Source: Methanomassiliicoccales archaeon RumEn M2 (lineage in GTDB: Archaea; Thermoplasmatota; Thermoplasmata; Methanomassiliicoccales; Methanomethylophilaceae). Taken from it: 64,000 bases of DNA. The translations under genes were made by a program, and so were the position numbers. A model generated the notes under the pieces. It saw nothing but the letters and a program-made list of their open reading frames with translations. It made no database searches and had not been told where the DNA came from. Below are positions 54,824-62,403 of the stretch, piece after piece. The stretch spans positions 1-64,000 of the forward strand of contig LJKL01000016.1 in NCBI GenBank assembly GCA_001421175.1, read 5' to 3'. Numbering within the stretch: the stretch's first letter is position 1; each line of letters opens with the position of its first letter.

Positions 54824-56362
54824 ATGGACCTCGCCTACATCATACTGATCATCCTGGTCGCCATCTACATCCCTCTTTACCTCTACGTCAGGAAAAGCGA
54901 GAAGATGCACGCCAAGGGCATAGTGCCCTACGGCCCCACCATCATGATAAAGACGAGATGGGGGCTGGGCCTCATGGACCGCCTCTCCCGACACAGGAGA
55001 TTCTGGAATGCCTTCGGCCTCATCTCGAAGATCATAGCTCTGCTCCTCATGGTCATCATCGTCTTCGTCATGGCCATGAACATGCTCCTAATCCCCAGTA
55101 CGATAGGGCGCAGCGGTATCGGCATAGAGTATGCTCTGGCGATACCCGGGCTGAATCCCATGCTCCCCCTGGTGTACGGCGTGATAGGTCTCGTGGTCGC
55201 CATGGCAGTGCATGAGCTGGCCCACGGGATACAGACCAGGGCCAACGGGATGAGGGTGAAATCCTCCGGGCTGCTGTACGCAGTCGTACCGGTGGGCGCC
55301 TTTGTCGAGCCGGATGATGAGGATGTGGGCAAAGCCGACCGCAAGGCCCGAATGGATCTCTATGCTGCAGGGATAGCCACCAATTTCATAGTGGCCGCAC
55401 TCTGCTTCCTGCTGATGGTCGGGGCCATGTCCGGAGGACTGTCCTCCGAATACGGCGACAATCCTGCGATATCCAGCATAGAAGGGGGGACATTCGCCTA
55501 CAAATCAGGGATACCTGCCGGAGCTCTCATCACACACATAAACGGGGCTCCCATCGCCACAATGGAGGATTTCCGCGATGCGGTTGATAGATATGACGTT
55601 TACAACGTCACATACATCCACGAAGATAGCGGCGATTCGGTGGATATCCCCTTAGGCGTGCGCATAGCCCACGTTTCCCCGGGAACCCCGGCCTCCGACG
55701 CCGGTGTGGCTGACAACATGTACCTGTTGTCCATGAGAGCCGAGGGCGGTGCTTGGGTGGACTTCGGCAACATCTACGATTTCATGGACTTCATGGGAAC
55801 CACGATGCCCGGGGATGTATGCTATCTTAGAGTGACGGAAACGACCGGGGGCAGCATCCCCGTCGAAACGCAGGTCACCCTGGACAACAATAAGGGGATC
55901 GGATTCCTCGGCGTGTCTGTGAACACATCGGGATTCATGTTCACCACCCCCAACGAGAATCTTGCCGTGGCCATGAATCCTGTTCACGGGGCCACCAGCA
56001 TATCTGAGGGAGCCATGTCGGCCCTTTCCTTCATCGGGGCGCCTCTGAGCGGCTACGCCCCCATACCGGCTAGCACCCAATGGTGGTACGACACGGATGT
56101 GCTCCCCCAGGAGGTCTTCTGGGTTCTGATGAGCATCCTGTTCTGGATATTCTGGCTGAATCTTGTGCTGGGGCTGTCCAATGCGCTGCCTGCCATACCT
56201 TTCGACGGGGGCTTCCTCTTCATGGGCGGCCTGGATTTCATAATGGAGAAGGCAGGCATGCCCGCCGAGAGAAGAGAGCATTATACGAGAGCGGTGACGG
56301 GCGTGACGACATGGATCGTATTCCTCGGACTGATGCTCGTGATGATGGCGATCATATTATGA
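54824..56362 (+). CDS. Site-2 protease family (M50) membrane protease with PDZ domain
   Basis: An intramembrane metalloprotease of about 512 residues. The zinc motif HELAHG sits in helix GLVVAMAVHELAHGIQTRA, and the third ligand is in SNALPAIPFDGGFLF near the end. In between lies a PDZ-like domain (GGTFAYKSGIPAGALITHIN). Such proteases release membrane-bound regulators or clear signal-peptide remnants. The ATG at 54824 has AAGGTG just upstream. A GTG two codons earlier is possible. A TATA-like TTTAATAT lies near 54785-54792. Confidence 0.9.
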   Translation: MDLAYIILIILVAIYIPLYLYVRKSEKMHAKGIVPYGPTIMIKTRWGLGLMDRLSRHRRFWNAFGLISKIIALLLMVIIVFVMAMNMLLIPSTIGRSGIGIEYALAIPGLNPMLPLVYGVIGLVVAMAVHELAHGIQTRANGMRVKSSGLLYAVVPVGAFVEPDDEDVGKADRKARMDLYAAGIATNFIVAALCFLLMVGAMSGGLSSEYGDNPAISSIEGGTFAYKSGIPAGALITHINGAPIATMEDFRDAVDRYDVYNVTYIHEDSGDSVDIPLGVRIAHVSPGTPASDAGVADNMYLLSMRAEGGAWVDFGNIYDFMDFMGTTMPGDVCYLRVTETTGGSIPVETQVTLDNNKGIGFLGVSVNTSGFMFTTPNENLAVAMNPVHGATSISEGAMSALSFIGAPLSGYAPIPASTQWWYDTDVLPQEVFWVLMSILFWIFWLNLVLGLSNALPAIPFDGGFLFMGGLDFIMEKAGMPAERREHYTRAVTGVTTWIVFLGLMLVMMAIIL

Positions 56363-57002
56363 TTATGTCGTCTGAATCCAAACCGATGATCCTCTCGGCC
56401 CATCTCAGCTTCTTGGCCTTGACAGCGGGATCGGATCCCTCCTTAGCCACCGGGGACGAGAAATCGAATCCTGCAAGGTATATCACCGATGCTCCGAAGT
56501 GCCTCGCGATGCATACGGCACGATCGCCGTCCGTGAACCCTCCATAATTGGCCACAGGGCCGAACGAACCGGACTGCGCAGTGAGGACGACCGGGCCCCG
56601 GAAATCCTTGGCGTGATCCATTATCCTGTCGGCATTATCGCCGTGGGCATGTATGAATGCAAGGGCCCCCCTCCCTGAAGCCTCCTTCTGACTGCGCATA
56701 TCCCCGTCAAGATCCGTAACGATGATGTCCGGATATACCCCCGCTTCCGCAAGAACGGCCGTCGCATCCCCTGCGGAGATAAGCGTTCCCGGGAAATCTT
56801 CACGGGAGACGGGACCGTCATACGCCGGTCCGAAGACCGTCACCTCCCTTCCGAAGAACATGGAAGCCTCATCCTCTCCTATAAGGTCCGCGTTCGCCAT
56901 GATCGCGGCGAGAAGCCGGGCGGAAGCCTCATCCTCAAGTCTTGAGTATCCGAAATCGGCCAGGATCTCGGAGTATACCTTCTCCCAATCATCTGGCCGC
57001 AT
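56352..57002 (-). CDS. mptE: 6-hydroxymethyl-7,8-dihydropterin pyrophosphokinase (MptE type)
   Basis: A protein of about 216 residues of the DUF115/MptE family, which activates the pterin in archaeal tetrahydromethanopterin or folate synthesis. Diagnostic segments are VYPDIIVTDLDGDMRSQKEA and ALAFIHAHGDNADRI. The ATG at 57002 lies within the last codons of the upstream DUF373 gene (14-bp overlap). In a methanogen that lacks the methanopterin C1 branch the product would serve folate (inference). Confidence 0.85.
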   Translation of the reverse strand: MRPDDWEKVYSEILADFGYSRLEDEASARLLAAIMANADLIGEDEASMFFGREVTVFGPAYDGPVSREDFPGTLISAGDATAVLAEAGVYPDIIVTDLDGDMRSQKEASGRGALAFIHAHGDNADRIMDHAKDFRGPVVLTAQSGSFGPVANYGGFTDGDRAVCIARHFGASVIYLAGFDFSSPVAKEGSDPAVKAKKLRWAERIIGLDSDDIIII

Positions 57003-58128
57003 TCTCGGCGGTCTCCTCCCCCTCGGCAACGGCTCCGGGGAGATTCCTGAAGGAGACCTGCAGAAGGCTGGCGACGATGGTGAAGAACAATCCCAGGGTT
57101 ATCTCTATGATCACTACGACATCGTCAACGGCCCCGTAGCCCAGATAGTTCCTCATGAAGTCCAGCACCCCCTGTATTATCAGCGCCAGGCCGAAAACCG
57201 TTATGGTGCCTATCATGAACGAGCGGGACACCTTCTTCTCGTTGATGTAATCGTTCAATACGACACCCAGATCCGCCAGGAAGACACCGAACACTATCGG
57301 CCACATGGCATTCGATACGAATATCAGAATAAGATAGACCAGATTGTTATCGACTATCGATTTTATAGAATTCGCACCGAGGAATATCCCTATAAGGAAC
57401 ATGGACACGGAAAGAAGCGAGAACGTCGCCGCTATGTTGCCTGAGCTTATGCGGGCGGTCCAATTGCCCACTTTATCCAGTAACCTGTCAACCATCGAAT
57501 ATGCATAAAGCAGAATGGTCACTCCCACGACGAGGCCCGTTATCGGGGTCGTCAGATCGTACAGGAAAATCTGGTCCCCTACGTAGATCCGGTAGAGAGG
57601 GACCGCCAGATAGATCATGGCTATGAGGCTGATGAAATACCCTATGGGTGCCAGGAATCTCCTCCTCTTCTGGGGGTCCCGGATCATCTTGCTGATTATG
57701 TAGAAGGAGCCCTCCAATCCCGGGGACTGCTTGACATACACCCTCCTGACCGAGTCTATCGGAATACGGGACGATACGATAGGATAAACGTATTCGTCCT
57801 CCGCTCCGTCCCCCACGAGAATCGCCCTGTCGGGCCTCACCTTCTCTATGACCTCTTCCAGCTCATCGACTATGGCCGCATCGGACCTCGGCCCCACCCT
57901 CTGATCGCCGCAGATCAGGGCTATCTCCACGTTGCGGTCCTTCTCCAGATCGTTGTATATATTGATGGCCGCGAACAGGGCATTGACATCTGAGTCCTCC
58001 GGATCCGAAACGCCCAGGCTCATGGATGCTCTCAGAGCCGCCTCTATTCCTATGGCAGGCGTCTGAACTCCGCCCTTCATTCCGAAATCATTGTCTCTGT
58101 CAACAACGAGGATCAGAGTCTTTTTCAC
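56989..58128 (-). CDS. DUF373 membrane protein
   Basis: A 379-residue protein. A cytosolic N-terminal domain (LILVVDRDNDFGMKGGVQTP; ALICGDQRVGPRSDAAIVDE; PDRAILVGDGAEDEYVYPI) is followed by about six transmembrane helices. This matches the archaeal DUF373 family of unknown function. It precedes and overlaps mptE in an operon. Confidence 0.9.
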   Translation of the reverse strand: MKKTLILVVDRDNDFGMKGGVQTPAIGIEAALRASMSLGVSDPEDSDVNALFAAINIYNDLEKDRNVEIALICGDQRVGPRSDAAIVDELEEVIEKVRPDRAILVGDGAEDEYVYPIVSSRIPIDSVRRVYVKQSPGLEGSFYIISKMIRDPQKRRRFLAPIGYFISLIAMIYLAVPLYRIYVGDQIFLYDLTTPITGLVVGVTILLYAYSMVDRLLDKVGNWTARISSGNIAATFSLLSVSMFLIGIFLGANSIKSIVDNNLVYLILIFVSNAMWPIVFGVFLADLGVVLNDYINEKKVSRSFMIGTITVFGLALIIQGVLDFMRNYLGYGAVDDVVVIIEITLGLFFTIVASLLQVSFRNLPGAVAEGEETAENAAR

Positions 58129-58324
58129 ACAACCGAATCTGTTTGAGTGTATTATATCCTTTACATTCCGACGGTGCCGAAATCTGATGAGAAGGATTTG
58201 TAATATGCCTGATTCGTTTATATTCTCCGGAACCTGCGTCAGATAGGAAAGGGGCTTTGCTCTCCCCGGCAGATATTCCCCTGAAGGGATGAGCAGCGAT
58301 CTTTGTTTTATGCATACCCATGGC

Positions 58325-58620
58325 TCATACCACGAACATTATGGCAAACATGAGGTATCCGAGCCACAAAACGCCATCATCAGCCCGCCGGTCACGGATG
58401 AGCTTATGAAGTCCTCTCCCTCTTCGTTTTTTAAGAAATTGTCGAACACGGGCAGTATCACCGTCAATAACGACAATATAGCCAGGAACGGAGAATAGAA
58501 CATGAGCAACAGCAATGGGATGAACAGCACCAACCCAAGTATCAAATACGGGAATGTGTACAGTATTCCGAATATCAGCCACGCTCTTAACAACTCCTCC
58601 GTTAAGGATTTATTCGACAT
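58325..58620 (-). CDS. Small membrane protein (possible frameshift)
   Basis: From the ATG at 58620 (GGAGG six bases upstream) the frame gives MSNKSLTEELLRAWLIFGIL, two transmembrane helices, an acidic loop and SSSVTGGLMMA. It then turns non-hydrophobic and stops at about 58342. The neighbouring frame at the same point gives LWLGYLMFAIMFVV to 58325, which would complete a third helix. A single-base error near 58365 would join them to about 98 residues. Family unknown. It forms a pair with the gene at 58688. Confidence 0.5.
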
Positions 58621-58687
58621 CTATCCCTCCGGCACATTCATTGAATCGTGCTTGAGATGACATTCCAGCAAGCTGTAAGGTCATGAT

Positions 58688-58927
58688 TCACCTTCTCATC
58701 TGCTGGTGCTCGTCTATATACTTCCTATATACGACGAAGGAGGCTATGCCTATCACGAACAGCACGGACACCAGGGAATCGACCTTGCCCTCCCATGACC
58801 AAACCCCTGCATTGATCTGGAACACCATGGTCCCTAACACCAGGACGGAAGCGATGATGATGGATATGAATCCCACTTCCAGTCTTGTGAAGATCAATCT
58901 TCCGTCTCGGGATATGATTCCGTTCAT
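58688..58927 (-). CDS. Small two-helix membrane protein
   Basis: A 79-residue protein with a basic N-terminus and two hydrophobic helices (VGFISIIIASVLVLGTMVFQ; VSVLFVIGIASFVVYRKYID). I recognise no family. It lies 67 bp upstream of the other small membrane gene in the same direction, and they may be co-expressed. Confidence 0.6.
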   Translation of the reverse strand: MNGIISRDGRLIFTRLEVGFISIIIASVLVLGTMVFQINAGVWSWEGKVDSLVSVLFVIGIASFVVYRKYIDEHQQMRR

Positions 58928-59075
58928 CCGATCACCGGATTCTTATTTTTCATAGGAATATTAAAGTACCCACGTTATATATAGCTCGCGGCCAAGATCG
59001 GTATATGATGGCGGGATCCCGGTTCCGGCCCGGCCCCGACAAAGGTTTTTCAGATAGGGGGGTCTATGAGGGCTC

Positions 59076-59717
59076 ATGCGCATCAGATGGCACGGGCACT
59101 CCTGTTTCGAGATAAGCGACGGGAAGACCACTATCGTCACCGATCCCCATGACGGCAGATCCCTGGGAATAAGGCCTCCGTCAGTCAGTGCGGACATAGT
59201 GCTGATCTCCCACGATCACTACGACCACAGTGCCTCCAGGGTTGTGAACGGGAATTTCAAGATATTCCAGTCCCGAATCGGAAGGTTCGAGTCCCGAGGA
59301 TTGCAGTTCAACGGCATAGAGACATACCATGACGCCGCAAGGGGAACGCAGCGGGGCCTCAACACAATGTACAAGTTCCAGATGGACGGCATAACGGTCT
59401 GCCACTGCGGAGACCTGGGCGCCATGCCTTCCTCCCGGGTCCTGAATTCCATATCCGGCGTGGACATACTCTTCGTTCCCACGGGAGGCATCTACACGAT
59501 GGAGAGCGAGGAGATCGAGGAATTCGTAAGGGCCGTTGGGCCGGGCGTCACCGTCCCAATGCATTACAGGGTAGGCGGTCTGACCGTTCCCGTCAGAGAC
59601 ATCGATTATTTCCTGGATATGGTGACTGAGGAATCCATAAGATATGTGGGCAACTGCACGGATGTCACCCGGGATGAGCTCCCCGAATACAAGGAATGCT
59701 GGGTCTTCGACCGTTAG
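59076..59717 (+). CDS. Metallo-beta-lactamase-fold hydrolase
   Basis: A 213-residue protein of the UlaG/UPF0173-like MBL family. The N-terminus MRIRWHGHSCFEISDGKTTI and the metal motif ISHDHYDHSA are intact, followed by HCGDLGAMP and PMHYRVGG. It is probably a phosphodiesterase or lactonase of unknown substrate. It converges on the aIF6 gene with a four-base overlap. Confidence 0.85.
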   Translation: MRIRWHGHSCFEISDGKTTIVTDPHDGRSLGIRPPSVSADIVLISHDHYDHSASRVVNGNFKIFQSRIGRFESRGLQFNGIETYHDAARGTQRGLNTMYKFQMDGITVCHCGDLGAMPSSRVLNSISGVDILFVPTGGIYTMESEEIEEFVRAVGPGVTVPMHYRVGGLTVPVRDIDYFLDMVTEESIRYVGNCTDVTRDELPEYKECWVFDR

Positions 59718-60373
59718 TACAGCTTCAGGGCCTCCTCCAGTCTCCCCATCTCGATGGGCGTGGAGGTGTCGCCTACCAGGGCGCCTTTGGAATTGGCTAT
59801 CACGCACGGCGCGATGAGCCTGCTGCCGTGGTTCAGCGTGGTCTTGTAAGGCTCTACTTTCAGAACATCGGCGATCAGGGCCATATCCTCCTCGGAGGCC
59901 CCCATGTGGACCGCGGCGCCTTTGTTCGTCACGCGGCATGCTGCGCCCGGCGTCTCTATCCCCGCTATGGCGGACCTGACGCATTCCACCCCCAGGGTCT
60001 TCTCTATGGACCTGAGGGATCTGTCGCTCATATTCGGATTGACTATTGCGCCGTGATCGTTGGCTAAGATGTTATTCCCCGCGGCGTTCAGCCTGTCGTC
60101 CAAGGCCAAAACGGGTAAGAAACGGCGCATCGCCTTCAGCTCATGCTCTTCAGCAAGGCCGGAGACGACGGCGCCGTTGGAGTTCATTACGGTAAGTGAT
60201 CCGATCAGATACGATCCTGCCACGGTCATCCTGGTGCATTCGACGTTCAGGGCCTCCTCTATATCCCTTATGAACTGATCGTCGCAGTTGGCCGCTGCCA
60301 ACGCGAAGCTCTCGTTCGCCGCCGCGAATACACCTATGTTAGGACTGCCGCCGTAGCGGGATAGACGCATCAA
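59714..60373 (-). CDS. eif6: Translation initiation factor 6
   Basis: A 219-residue ribosome anti-association factor with the five-fold repeat structure: GGSPNIGVFAAANESFALAA, GSYLIGSLTVMNSNGAVVSG, GNNILANDHGAIVNPNMSD, TNKGAAVHMG, and IANSKGALVGDTSTPIEMG. It binds the large subunit and blocks premature joining. It is the last gene of the S19e-PDCD5-L39e-L31e-aIF6 operon. Confidence 0.95.
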   Translation of the reverse strand: MMRLSRYGGSPNIGVFAAANESFALAAANCDDQFIRDIEEALNVECTRMTVAGSYLIGSLTVMNSNGAVVSGLAEEHELKAMRRFLPVLALDDRLNAAGNNILANDHGAIVNPNMSDRSLRSIEKTLGVECVRSAIAGIETPGAACRVTNKGAAVHMGASEEDMALIADVLKVEPYKTTLNHGSRLIAPCVIANSKGALVGDTSTPIEMGRLEEALKLY

Positions 60374-60379
60374 ACCAGA

Positions 60380-60643
60380 TCACTCCGATATGGATACCTC
60401 TACGAGACCGTCCTCGAACTTGACGGCCTTGACGGTGATCCTGCTCGGGGGGTTCTGTATGCCCCTGGCCCAGATCTTCTCGTTGAGCGCCGTGTCTATC
60501 CAGACTTTCTCCTTGTCTACCTTCATATGCCTGGCGATGTTGTCCCTGATCTCCTTAACTGCGCGCTTGGCCCTTCTCGTCCTTGGCGCCATCTTGGTGG
60601 CCCTGAGGGGTATCGTGATGATTCTCTCGTTCTCGTCTGCCAT
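60380..60643 (-). CDS. rpl31e: Ribosomal protein L31e
   Basis: An 87-residue large-subunit protein. RITVKAVKFEDGLVEVSISE at the C-terminus and the basic APRTRRAKRAVKEIRDNIAR segment are typical. The ATG at 60643 (MADENERIITIPL) is favoured over 60652. It is six bases from the upstream L39e stop. Confidence 0.94.
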   Translation of the reverse strand: MADENERIITIPLRATKMAPRTRRAKRAVKEIRDNIARHMKVDKEKVWIDTALNEKIWARGIQNPPSRITVKAVKFEDGLVEVSISE

Positions 60644-60648
60644 ATGGA

Positions 60649-60804
60649 TCACTCCTTAAGACTGGTCATGCGCCAGGACCTTCTCTTGGGGTGGCGCAGG
60701 AACTGTCTGTTGGTCCTCATCATCACCCATGCCGGCACACGACGGTTCTGTTTCCCGGCCTTGTTGAGCCTGGCCTTCATCGCTGGGGGTTTGTTGTTGG
60801 TCAT
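60649..60804 (-). CDS. rpl39e: Ribosomal protein L39e
   Basis: A 51-residue basic protein. [20 protein letters not shown] followed by [14 protein letters not shown] is the L39e signature. The ATG at 60804 has GGAG six bases upstream. The ATG at 60810 overlaps the preceding stop and is an alternative. Confidence 0.94.
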   Translation of the reverse strand: MTNNKPPAMKARLNKAGKQNRRVPAWVMMRTNRQFLRHPKRRSWRMTSLKE

Positions 60805-60806
60805 TG

Positions 60807-61148
60807 TCATCTCCTCTCGATGTTGATCTCCCTCTGCTGAGGTGCGATCTGTCTGAGTATGTCCTTCAGCATGGCGTCCGATACCATCTGTCTGAGCCTG
60901 CCGGCCTGCGCCAGCTGTATCAGCTGCATCTCTACGGAATCGGCGAACCCGGGGTTGGCAAGCCTTATATTGGCCAATCTGTCCCTGGCTGCCGGCTCCA
61001 GTATCTGCCTTAGTATCGCCTGTTTCTGGGCCTCGGCCTGCTGGCGCTGGTTCTCGGCAAGTTGCTGCTGAGCCGCCATCTGCTGCTGGCTGGACTGCAT
61101 GCCAGCCATCTTTCTCCGCCTTATCGCTTCCAGTTCAGGATCTTCCAT
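60807..61148 (-). CDS. DNA-binding protein of the PDCD5 family
   Basis: A 113-residue Gln/Arg-rich protein: [20 protein letters not shown], an extended helical Gln-rich part, then a helical bundle ([20 protein letters not shown]). It belongs to the archaeal PDCD5 (TFAR19) family of nucleic-acid-binding proteins and has its usual place between S19e and L39e. The ATG at 61148 is favoured over 61157. Confidence 0.92.
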   Translation of the reverse strand: MEDPELEAIRRRKMAGMQSSQQQMAAQQQLAENQRQQAEAQKQAILRQILEPAARDRLANIRLANPGFADSVEMQLIQLAQAGRLRQMVSDAMLKDILRQIAPQQREINIERR

Positions 61149-61161
61149 GCTGCTCACATCC

Positions 61162-61591
61162 TCATGATTTCATCTCGTCCTGTACCTCTTTGGCGGCGTT
61201 GTCCAGAAGAGACATTCCGCTGGGGCTGATCATACGGCCCTTCTTCTCTTTAGGAACGAGATATCCGGCCTTCTCAAGCTGGATCATGCATTTTCTAACT
61301 ATGTTGCGGCTGCCCTTAACAGCTTTGTTCGGCATGGATCCGTTATCCGCGGACCCTCCGTACTCTGCTGCAAGCTTGGAAGTTCCCATAGGGCCCTTCA
61401 CATAGAGCTTCCTCAGGATGGAAGCGGCCCTTGTGTACCACCAGTCATCCTGAACGGGCGCCTTCTCGGTGTGCCTGCCGGTTTTGACATACTCAGCCCA
61501 CTCGGGGGGGTGCGATGGCCGAGTTCTGCTTCAGCTTCTCGGCCGCCTTGAGTATGAGTTTCTCCGCAGGGACGTCATAGACGGTTACCAT
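61162..61591 (-). CDS. rps19e: Ribosomal protein S19e (frameshifted)
   Basis: The 5' part (MVTVYDVPAEKLILKAAEKL, then QNSAIAPPEWAEYVKTGRH) and the 3' part (KGPMGTSKLAAEYGGSADN to VQDEMKS) lie in different frames separated at a seven-G run (plus strand 61504-61510). With six bases the protein is a continuous S19e of about 142 residues, including the WWYTRAASILRKLYVKGPMG core. An essential ribosomal gene is very unlikely to be broken, so the extra base is probably an error. It is the first gene of the operon, with a TATA box at 61659-61666. Confidence 0.93.
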
Positions 61592-61658
61592 TGATTTCTA
61601 CCTCTCGGAGCCGCGCGGACGGGTGCCGCACGACGATGAAGTCTGGTAAAGGAGAATC

Positions 61659-61666
61659 ATATATAA
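61659..61666 (-). promoter_or_regulatory. TATA box of the S19e-aIF6 operon
   Basis: TTATATAT on the minus strand, about 68-75 bp upstream of the S19e start, implying a leader of about 45 nt. Confidence 0.65.
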
Positions 61667-61859
61667 GCGTTGCTACAAGTGGAATGAGAAGTCTCTTCGC
61701 ACGTTCGGCCTTGGCCCCCGTACGACCTGCAGGCGAAATGCCTGCCACGGTGCACCCTGAGATGCTATAACCGTGATACGGGAGATTCCCTTGGAATATA
61801 TCAATGCATCGACGGCTTGTCGTCAAAGATTATTAAGCACTCCGAACTATGCATCGGGC

Positions 61860-62402
61860 ATGAGATTCGTAGTGGCCATGACCGGCGCCTCCGGCGCGGT
61901 GTACGGCAAAAGACTCCTTGAGACACTCCCCGGTGAGAAGATCCTGGTGATGTCCGATGTGGCCAAGAGCATCATACCCACGGAACTGGAGTGCGGCCCC
62001 GAAGGGCTGGAGAGGCTGGCTGACACCGTCTACGACGACGGGGATCTCTTCGCCTCCATATCCTCGGGAAGCTATCGCTTCGACGCCATGATCATAGTTC
62101 CCTGCAGCGCCTCTTCCTTGGGCAAGATCGCCAACGGCCTCGCCGATACGCTGATAACCCGGGCCGCTGCCGTTGCCATGAAGGAATCCAGGAAGCTCAT
62201 ACTCGTGGTAAGGGAGACGCCTAAGAGCGCCGTTGTGCTCGAGAACGAACTGAAGCTGGCCAGGAACGGGGTGTGCATATTGGATGCGAATCCGGGCTAC
62301 TACCATAAACCGGAGACCCTGGACGACATCATCGACTTCGTCGTAGGAAGATGCATGGACCAGCTCGGTCTTGAGCACGACCTGTACAAGAGATGGGGCT
62401 GA
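61860..62402 (+). CDS. ubiX: Flavin prenyltransferase UbiX
   Basis: A protein of about 180 residues that prenylates FMN to the cofactor of UbiD decarboxylases. The N-terminus MRFVVAMTGASGAVYGKRLL, the middle IVPCSASSLGKIANGLADTL and the C-terminal DANPGYYHKPETLDDIIDFV match UbiX/Pad1. The frame runs upstream to 61773, but the ATG at 61860 begins the domain and lies about 27 bp from GATTATTAA. No ubiD gene is in the window. Confidence 0.93.
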   Translation: MRFVVAMTGASGAVYGKRLLETLPGEKILVMSDVAKSIIPTELECGPEGLERLADTVYDDGDLFASISSGSYRFDAMIIVPCSASSLGKIANGLADTLITRAAAVAMKESRKLILVVRETPKSAVVLENELKLARNGVCILDANPGYYHKPETLDDIIDFVVGRCMDQLGLEHDLYKRWG

Positions 62403-62403
62403 A

